From NCBI GenBank assembly GCA_964404505.1, contig CAYOKH010000037.1:1-18685 (forward strand): a stretch of 18,685 nucleotides of DNA, given 5' to 3'. Made by a program: the position numbers and the translations under genes. Each line of letters begins with the position of its first letter. The stretch's first letter is position 1. Under the pieces are notes generated by a model. It had not been told where the DNA came from, did not search any database, and saw nothing but the letters and a program-made list of their open reading frames with translations. Below, piece by piece: positions 14,291 to 18,685 of the stretch. This DNA comes from DAOMNN01 sp964404505 (lineage in GTDB: Bacteria > Pseudomonadota > Gammaproteobacteria > Burkholderiales > Rhodocyclaceae).

Positions 14291-14605
14291 ATGAAACAAC
14301 TTGGCCGGTATCTTATGGCACTGTTCGTCGCTTTCGCGCTGGTCTCCGTGGTGGGCTGCGCAGCCCCCGAGAAGCGGCAGACGGTCGGAGAGTACATCGA
14401 CGACGCCACCGTCACTGCGAGAGTCAAGGCAGCGATATTCGATGATCCTGGACTGAGGGCCGCGGAGATCAATGTCGAAACTTTCGACGGCGCGGTTCAA
14501 CTGAGTGGCTTCGTCAGCACGCAGGCGGAAATCAACAGAGCAGTTCAGATGGTACGCGGCGTCAGTGGCGTAAAATCCGTCAAGAACGACATGCGGCTCA
14601 AGTGA
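14291..14605 (+). CDS. BON-domain lipoprotein
   Basis: The 104-aa product has a lipoprotein signal (lipobox VVGC, Cys23) and one BON domain (about 33-104): YIDDATVTARVKAAIFDDP, then EINVETFDGAVQLSGFVST, then INRAVQMVRGVSGVKSVKNDMRLK. The alternating helix-strand pattern with the conserved Gly in V-x-L-x-G is typical of OsmY/DolP-like proteins, which bind anionic phospholipids at the outer membrane; here there is one BON domain instead of two. GGAG stands 8 bases before the ATG at 14291; a GTG at 14282 is less well placed. A rho-independent terminator follows at 14668. A cardiolipin synthase is nearby, and BON proteins bind anionic lipids, so a functional link is possible. Confidence 0.92.
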   Translation: MKQLGRYLMALFVAFALVSVVGCAAPEKRQTVGEYIDDATVTARVKAAIFDDPGLRAAEINVETFDGAVQLSGFVSTQAEINRAVQMVRGVSGVKSVKNDMRLK

Positions 14606-14619
14606 CGACGAGCAGCCGA

Positions 14620-14660
14620 TAGTGGTCACATCCGGAGCCGGCGTCCGGAAGTGACCACTA
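14620..14660. repeat. Long inverted repeat after the BON gene
   Basis: TAGTGGTCAC (14620-14629) pairs with GTGACCACTA (14651-14660), and TCCGGA (14631-14636) with TCCGGA (14644-14649), apart from one A/A mismatch, around a GCCGGCG loop. It directly precedes the terminator and could be a second 3'-end structure or a binding site. Confidence 0.75.
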
Positions 14661-14667
14661 GGAGAAG

Positions 14668-14690
14668 GCGGCCCTCTGGGCCGCTTTTTT
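14668..14690 (+). terminator. Rho-independent terminator
   Basis: GCGGCCC pairs with GGGCCGC around a TCT loop and is followed by TTTTTT. It ends the plus-strand transcript that includes the BON lipoprotein gene (stop at 14605). Confidence 0.93.
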
Positions 14691-14771
14691 ACGTGCCGCG
14701 GCGCACACGAGCCTCGCTCGGGAAAAGCGTGCCCGACAGACCGGCGGCGTGGCGCCGGCTGGCGCCGTCCC

Positions 14772-14846
14772 TTATCGAAGGCCGAGAAACGACAGAATTA
14801 CCAAAACGATGACGACTGCGCCGACGATGTAGACGATGCTGTTCAT
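14772..14846 (-). CDS. 24-aa single-span membrane microprotein
   Basis: The complete product reads MNSIVYIVGAVVIVLVIL followed by SFLGLR and a TAA stop: one hydrophobic helix with a short Arg end. AAGGGG stands about 8 bases before the ATG. Very similar 20-25-residue peptides ending in F-[FL]-GLR are found beside other tiny membrane proteins in proteobacteria, as far as I recall. Usual gene finders miss it because of size. It shares a strand with two more small membrane proteins (54 and 52 aa). Confidence 0.75.
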   Translation of the reverse strand: MNSIVYIVGAVVIVLVILSFLGLR

Positions 14847-15208
14847 GATCTTGCCCCTTGCGTGGGTTGAGCGGCTGAACCGCGTGCACCACGCGATTCA
14901 CCAATTTTCAGTCTACTCATCACGGGGCGAGCATTCTGTGCGTTGTCGAACACAGGTTCCGGGCAGTACCACGCGAAACTGGCAGTGCGGGGACCTGTGG
15001 CGAGATCGCATACGGTCGATTCACGCACTTCGATGAGCAGGCTTGCTCCTGGCAGCGAGAGGACGATAAGCGGGCCGCCGGACTCGTACTGATCGCGCCC
15101 GTGACGTCCCGAAGCGCCTGGGCGAGGTGGGGTGAGGGTGACATCGGGCGCAGCTGCAAGCGCGACTGGCGATTCGTCCTGACTTTTCCGAGTGGTCGTG
15201 AAATCCAC
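14843..15208 (-). CDS. Possible hypothetical protein (121 aa, GTG start)
   Basis: The frame starts at GTG 15208, five bases after the DUF1328-like gene stop, and its TGA overlaps the ATG of the 24-aa gene (ATGA). That packing favours a real gene. Against it are the lack of a clear ribosome-binding site, weak third-position bias and no recognisable domain. The middle (GPLIVLSLPGASLLIEVRES) looks like a beta-rich core; the ends look disordered. If it is not coding, 14847-15212 is a gene-free stretch. Confidence 0.3.
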   Translation of the reverse strand: MDFTTTRKSQDESPVALAAAPDVTLTPPRPGASGRHGRDQYESGGPLIVLSLPGASLLIEVRESTVCDLATGPRTASFAWYCPEPVFDNAQNARPVMSRLKIGESRGARGSAAQPTQGARS

Positions 15209-15212
15209 GATC

Positions 15213-15377
15213 TCACTTGCGCCGAATCAAGCCCACGACCAGCGAAACGACGAAAAGCAGGATAAAGATGAAGAACAGGATTCTGGCGATCTCGACGGCC
15301 CCGGCTGCGATGCCGGTAAAGCCAAGCAACGCCGCGATCAGCGCGATGACGAGAAACACTATCGCATAGTGCAGCAT
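15213..15377 (-). CDS. DUF1328-family (YtjA-like) small membrane protein
   Basis: The 54-aa product (MLHYAIVFLVIALIAALLGF, TGIAAGAVEIARILF, then a second helix FIFILLFVVSLVVGLIRRK) matches the DUF1328 family in length, in the MLxYAxVFLxIALIA start and in the TGIAAGA-x-xIAKILF-like turn. It is a two-helix inner-membrane protein of unknown function, widespread and often stress-linked. GGAGGG lies about 8 bases upstream of the ATG. It lies 98 bases downstream of the DUF3309-like gene on the same strand. Confidence 0.92.
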   Translation of the reverse strand: MLHYAIVFLVIALIAALLGFTGIAAGAVEIARILFFIFILLFVVSLVVGLIRRK

Positions 15378-15475
15378 GCTCCATTCCCTCCATTGGCAAC
15401 GTATTCACGCAACAGCGCGAACGGGCCTGCTCGCTAGCACCGTATGACCCACCCTTGAGCGGCGCGTATGCAGGC

Positions 15476-15634
15476 CTAGAGCTTCCCCAGCAGCACCAGG
15501 ACAAGGAGGATGATCACCACCAGCCCGAGGCCGCCACTGGGGCCGTAACCCCATCCCCGGCTGTGGGGCCAGGTCGGGATCGTACCGATCAGCATCAGGA
15601 TCAGGATGATCAGCAGAATCGTGCCAATTGACAT
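15476..15634 (-). CDS. DUF3309-family small membrane protein
   Basis: The 52-aa product has a first helix (MSIGTILLIILILMLIGTIP), the Trp/His/Gly-rich turn TWPHSRGWGYGPSGGLG typical of DUF3309, and a second helix (LVVIILLVLVLLGKL). GGGAGA stands about 7 bases upstream of the ATG. The family is small, membrane-bound and uncharacterised. It is the first of three tiny membrane-protein genes in this minus-strand run. Confidence 0.92.
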   Translation of the reverse strand: MSIGTILLIILILMLIGTIPTWPHSRGWGYGPSGGLGLVVIILLVLVLLGKL

Positions 15635-16166
15635 TTCGTGTCTCCCAACAGGACATCATGGCGGCGCAGGGTCCGCGAGAATTGCCGAAACGCATCGATA
15701 CCGCTCGCGTCGGCGCGCCGGGTATCGAGTCGCGCTCGAGTCGACCACGCGTGCACGTGACGGTACGCAAGACAAGATGACTCAGGCGCCGATTCGCGTC
15801 TGTACGCCAGCGCACCATCGACATCAATGATCTGATGTGGCCTCGGTGCGCAGCTTCGGCAATGACGAGTTCGCACGCTGGCACCGCGCGACGGTGTCTT
15901 CGACGACGCCGAGGACATGACGGCCTGGCGATACCGATGCCGTATGTCGACACCACAGTACTCGTCCATTGACGCGTCCGGGCTGAAGCAATCCTTGATG
16001 CGATCGTTTTCGGCGGTGGTACCGTGCACGTTAACCGCACAGTCACGCTTTGACGCTGCGGTAGGTACTGCGATCTCGTTACCGGTTCGACAGGCAAACC
16101 GCACTGGAAACCCCGCGCACCCGGCTGCCAAGAGCGCTCGTCGCTACAATTAACTGCGGGGGCCGG
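15635..16166. other. Gene-free region of about 530 bases
   Basis: Open frames exist on both strands but are Arg/Ser/Cys-rich, lack ribosome-binding sites and show no domain. The region should hold the promoter for the small membrane-protein genes and the 3' end of the gene that stops at 16167. No terminator with a T-run was found. Confidence 0.4.
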
Positions 16167-17195
16167 TCAGGGACCCAGTTCCGGGCGCAGAAGCAGCACG
16201 AGCCGTTCGGGGGCCTGCATCGCGGCCTCGAACACCTCACCGAACGGAACCGGGCGCTCGGGGGAAACTTTCAGGCTGATACTCCTGCTGTCGCCGCCGA
16301 CGAAGCGCATCATCGTGGCGCAGGCTCTCTTCCGGACTGCCGTGTCGCGCACAGGCAACTCGCGCTCGCATTCAAGCAGACCCTGCTCGAGTTGCTGCCT
16401 GAACTGCCTGTCCCTCTGAACACCAGCCTCTCCGTCGCCTGCCCGGACCGGAATCGCATACCGCTTGTGCAGCGCGACACTCCGCCGGATCAGGCCCTCG
16501 TCCTCCAGCGCGGCACTCACGCGACGGATGCGCACATCGCCAATCACCTCGAGCATGGCAAACACGCTCCCCAAGGCATCGTCCGGATTCATTCCAAGGC
16601 CCAGCCCCGGCATTTGCCTGCCCCGGCTTTCCATGCGATTCATGCCCCCCGCTTCCTCGACAAAGCGCACGAGTGCCGCAATGCGCTCCAGCTCGAGGTC
16701 GACGGTGGCCTTGATGACGCCCGGTTGGTCGATGCCGACATTCAATACCGAGTCGTCGCGATCGAAATCGATATCCCAGGAAGCCGTCACACTGGCGGGC
16801 GGCAGCTCCGTTCGTCCGCTAGCCCTGACCCACTCGAGCGCGACTGCGGGACTGCCGCCCGCGCCTGCGGCGATGCCGGACATGCGGATTCGGGCGCGCT
16901 TGCGCTGTCCTTCGTCAACGAAATCCGAGATCTCCACCCGCTCGATCTTCAGGCGCTCGTCCGAGGACCCGTCGCGAACGGTGACCCCGTCGATGCGTAC
17001 ACTCGATCCGAAGGGCGATGCGGATACCTTGCTCCACGACACGTCGTTGCGCACTTCGTAGCGCTCGAGAAGCCCGGAAACGCGCTCTTCCGCTTTCGCG
17101 TCGGCGATGCGAGAAAGCATGAACCAACCCGCAAGCGCGACGACCAGTAGCGCGGCGCCGCCGGCGGCCAGCTTGTTCGATCGATTCATTGCCAT
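16167..17195 (-). CDS. Uncharacterised membrane-anchored protein with large periplasmic domain
   Basis: The 342-aa product starts MAMNRSNKLAAGGAALLVVA with one membrane helix (about 8-26), followed by a long domain with beta-rich segments such as VSWSKVSASPFGSSVRIDGV and LKIERVEISDFVDEGQRKRA. The pattern of 'IxxVxVRD' and 'IERVEISDF' repeats recalls AsmA- or DUF945-like periplasmic proteins, but I cannot assign it. The second half has helical stretches and two Cys-containing segments (LLECERELP, RKRACATMM) and ends with RLVLLLRPELGP. The ATG at 17195 has AGGA 11 bases upstream. It begins 19 bases after the upstream gene's stop, so the two form an operon. Confidence 0.8.
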   Translation of the reverse strand: MAMNRSNKLAAGGAALLVVALAGWFMLSRIADAKAEERVSGLLERYEVRNDVSWSKVSASPFGSSVRIDGVTVRDGSSDERLKIERVEISDFVDEGQRKRARIRMSGIAAGAGGSPAVALEWVRASGRTELPPASVTASWDIDFDRDDSVLNVGIDQPGVIKATVDLELERIAALVRFVEEAGGMNRMESRGRQMPGLGLGMNPDDALGSVFAMLEVIGDVRIRRVSAALEDEGLIRRSVALHKRYAIPVRAGDGEAGVQRDRQFRQQLEQGLLECERELPVRDTAVRKRACATMMRFVGGDSRSISLKVSPERPVPFGEVFEAAMQAPERLVLLLRPELGP

Positions 17196-17214
17196 GATGT
17201 GGCGATCCTGCGCT

Positions 17215-18685
17215 TCATTGTTGTTGCAGTTCCCGGATCCGCGCTTCCGCCGCCTCCGGCGTCCAGTCCGCACTGCCCAGCGTCATGCGGGTCAACGAAA
17301 GCGGCGTGGCGAGATCCGCACATCCGGCCTGGGTGCACTGCTGCACGCCCCCGTCAGCCACCGAAACCAGCGTCAATGGCAGATCGTCGCCATCGCGCCG
17401 CTTCGCGTCGAGCGTCACCATACCTTCGACCCGGTACCATCCGCTTGCGAGATTGCGCTGTCCGATCAGACGCATCTCGTAAGGCCAGACGATCTTCGCG
17501 TCGTCCCCGTCGCGACCATCGACCTGGACGATGCGGCTTATTGTGGACTGGCCGCCGCCGACCAGTTGCGCGTAGGTCCCGCCGGAAAACGGCTCGTAGG
17601 CGATGTCGGATTCGATCCTGCTCAGCAGCCCGCCCGGGTCCCGTCCCGCTTCATCGACGAACTGCCGATACGTCTGCAGGCTCCGCCGCTCGTGATTGAT
17701 CTGCTGCGCGATCTCCATCTGACGCCGCTGCGCTTCCCGCTGCTGCTCCATTCTTACCCGCTGCGCCTCGCGCTGCTCCTCCGCGCGCCTTTGCTGGGCA
17801 AGACGGGTATCCCGCTGGAACACATAGTTCGCGCCCTGCTGAAGGTTGAACTGCCATTCGCCGGTTCCGCGCCGCGTGCGACGGTCGGTTCCGCGTGCGG
17901 CATCGATCATGTAGGCGAGGTGGTTCTGGTCACCCGCGACCGTGCCTCTCTGGAAGTCGTTCGAAAACAGGATGCGGGCACGTGCGGCACCGGGCATGGC
18001 CGCAGTCTCGAGTGCAGACAGCGCCGCCGATACGGCCTGCCGGATGTGCTGCGCTTCGCGGAAACGCGCATCCTGTTCGGTCACCGCGTCCACCTGCGGA
18101 TCGATCAGCCATACGCCGAGCGCACCCTGGCTGCCGGGGCGGGCGCGGAGGAGAAAATGGGTACGTGTATCGACGTCGCTCCCCAGATAGAGCCACAGGT
18201 TGCGTTGCGCGTCCGACGCGGCGAGGCGCGCACCACTCTCCACCTCCTGGTTGAACGCAAGACCGGCCGCAAACCAGAGGTGGCCGGTTCGGGCCACGAT
18301 TGCGCCGTCGGAACGTTCCAGCGCCACGCGGCCGCTGCCCGTCAAATACCCATCCGAGTCGCACTTCAGCCCTTCCGAACGGAGCGATAGGTACTGGAGA
18401 TCGAGAGCGCGGTCGAATCGGGTCACCATTCGACATCCGTTCTGATCCGCCAGCTCGGTGAGGAATCGGGCTCCCTGCCTGGCGGCCGTCTCTTCCGACG
18501 GTTTCCAGCCACTGACCGCGAAATCGGCTACCGGCACCACTTCGGGACGTGCCGCCTCAGCGGCCGCGACGCTCTCCGGCGGCGATACGGGAATCCCAGG
18601 TCGCAGCGGAACCACGGCAGCTGCCGGTGGCGGAGGCCGTGGCGCCACGGATTCGGACTGAGCCACTGCGGTGGCGCCGGGGGCA
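17215..18685 (-). CDS. Uncharacterised envelope protein with central coiled coil (N-terminus outside window)
   Basis: Reading is open to the window edge, so the N-terminus is missing; at least 489 codons are present. A Pro/Ala-rich, low-complexity stretch comes first, then a domain with FLTELADQNGCRMVTRFDRAL and GHLWFAAGLAFNQEVESGAR, then a Gln/Arg/Glu-rich coiled coil (about QQRRAEEQREAQRVRMEQQ through QQINHERRSLQ), and a C-terminal region with SGGTYAQLVGGGQSTISRIV, WPYEMRLIGQRNLASGWYRV and a Cys pair QQCTQAGCADL. The low-complexity start suggests an exported protein. I know no family for it. It is followed after 19 bases by the other uncharacterised gene, suggesting joint function. Confidence 0.8.
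   Translation of the reverse strand, partial: APGATAVAQSESVAPRPPPPAAAVVPLRPGIPVSPPESVAAAEAARPEVVPVADFAVSGWKPSEETAARQGARFLTELADQNGCRMVTRFDRALDLQYLSLRSEGLKCDSDGYLTGSGRVALERSDGAIVARTGHLWFAAGLAFNQEVESGARLAASDAQRNLWLYLGSDVDTRTHFLLRARPGSQGALGVWLIDPQVDAVTEQDARFREAQHIRQAVSAALSALETAAMPGAARARILFSNDFQRGTVAGDQNHLAYMIDAARGTDRRTRRGTGEWQFNLQQGANYVFQRDTRLAQQRRAEEQREAQRVRMEQQREAQRRQMEIAQQINHERRSLQTYRQFVDEAGRDPGGLLSRIESDIAYEPFSGGTYAQLVGGGQSTISRIVQVDGRDGDDAKIVWPYEMRLIGQRNLASGWYRVEGMVTLDAKRRDGDDLPLTLVSVADGGVQQCTQAGCADLATPLSLTRMTLGSADWTPEAAEARIRELQQQ

Noticed and set aside
15405..16131. Two overlapping minus-strand open frames upstream of the DUF3309 gene
   Set aside because: They are Arg/Ser/Cys-rich and have no recognisable segment or ribosome-binding site; one runs through the DUF3309 and intergenic regions in another frame.
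1..18685. Search for CRISPR arrays, tRNA/rRNA genes, complete insertion sequences
   Set aside because: No regularly spaced repeats, no tRNA-like cloverleaf or rRNA segment, and no transposase were seen.

Overview
The window is GC-rich with high third-position GC. It opens in the 3' part of gyrB, which carries the Gram-negative type insertion. The gene families present (ElaB/YqjD and YqjE, glycine-zipper and BON lipoproteins, a HiPIP, DUF1328- and DUF3309-like membrane peptides, a Crp/Fnr regulator) point to a betaproteobacterium, possibly Rhodocyclales-like. That placement is inferred from gene content only. Because gyrB usually follows dnaA-dnaN, the window probably lies close to the chromosomal origin.

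Layout. (1) 1-1071: end of gyrB. (2) 1249-3419, minus strand: a three-gene cassette made of a small Sec-exported, Thr-rich protein with a double-glycine-like leader motif, a periplasmic C39 cysteine peptidase (FapD-like), and an outer-membrane beta-barrel with an N-terminal coiled coil (FapF-like). It looks like a minimal relative of the functional-amyloid (Fap) export machinery with a non-canonical substrate. About 700 bases of gene-free DNA lie upstream, with a CRP-like palindrome and three copies of TGTAACAA. (3) 4143-4439: a small conserved-looking soluble protein. (4) 4892-5758: an ElaB/YqjD-YqjE pair, convergent with and slightly overlapping a Crp/Fnr regulator (5742-6515). (5) 7016-8078: two glycine-zipper lipoproteins. 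(6) 8339-8877: two small ORFs of unknown role. (7) 9221-10717: a bacterial eRF1-like protein (baeRF family 3) followed by an HPF/RaiA-type ribosome hibernation factor. (8) 10995-12380: a lipoprotein of the phospholipase D/cardiolipin synthase superfamily. (9) 12443-12531: a degenerate 89-base copy of the start of the 7839 lipoprotein gene, beside a YqjK-like gene on the minus strand. (10) 13162-14605: an unusual HiPIP whose N-terminus resembles CsbD, a small two-helix membrane protein and a BON-domain lipoprotein, closed by a clear rho-independent terminator. (11) 14772-15634, minus: three tiny membrane proteins (24, 54 and 52 aa). (12) 16167-18685, minus: two unrecognised envelope proteins, the second running off the window.

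Taken together, 4.9-15.6 kb reads as a general-stress and envelope-maintenance region: ribosome hibernation, membrane-anchored ribosome-associated proteins, glycine-zipper and BON lipoproteins, cardiolipin synthesis, a periplasmic electron carrier, and a Crp/Fnr regulator that could control some of them. The candidates most worth following up are the Fap-like cassette, the baeRF3-HPF pair and the CsbD-HiPIP chimera.
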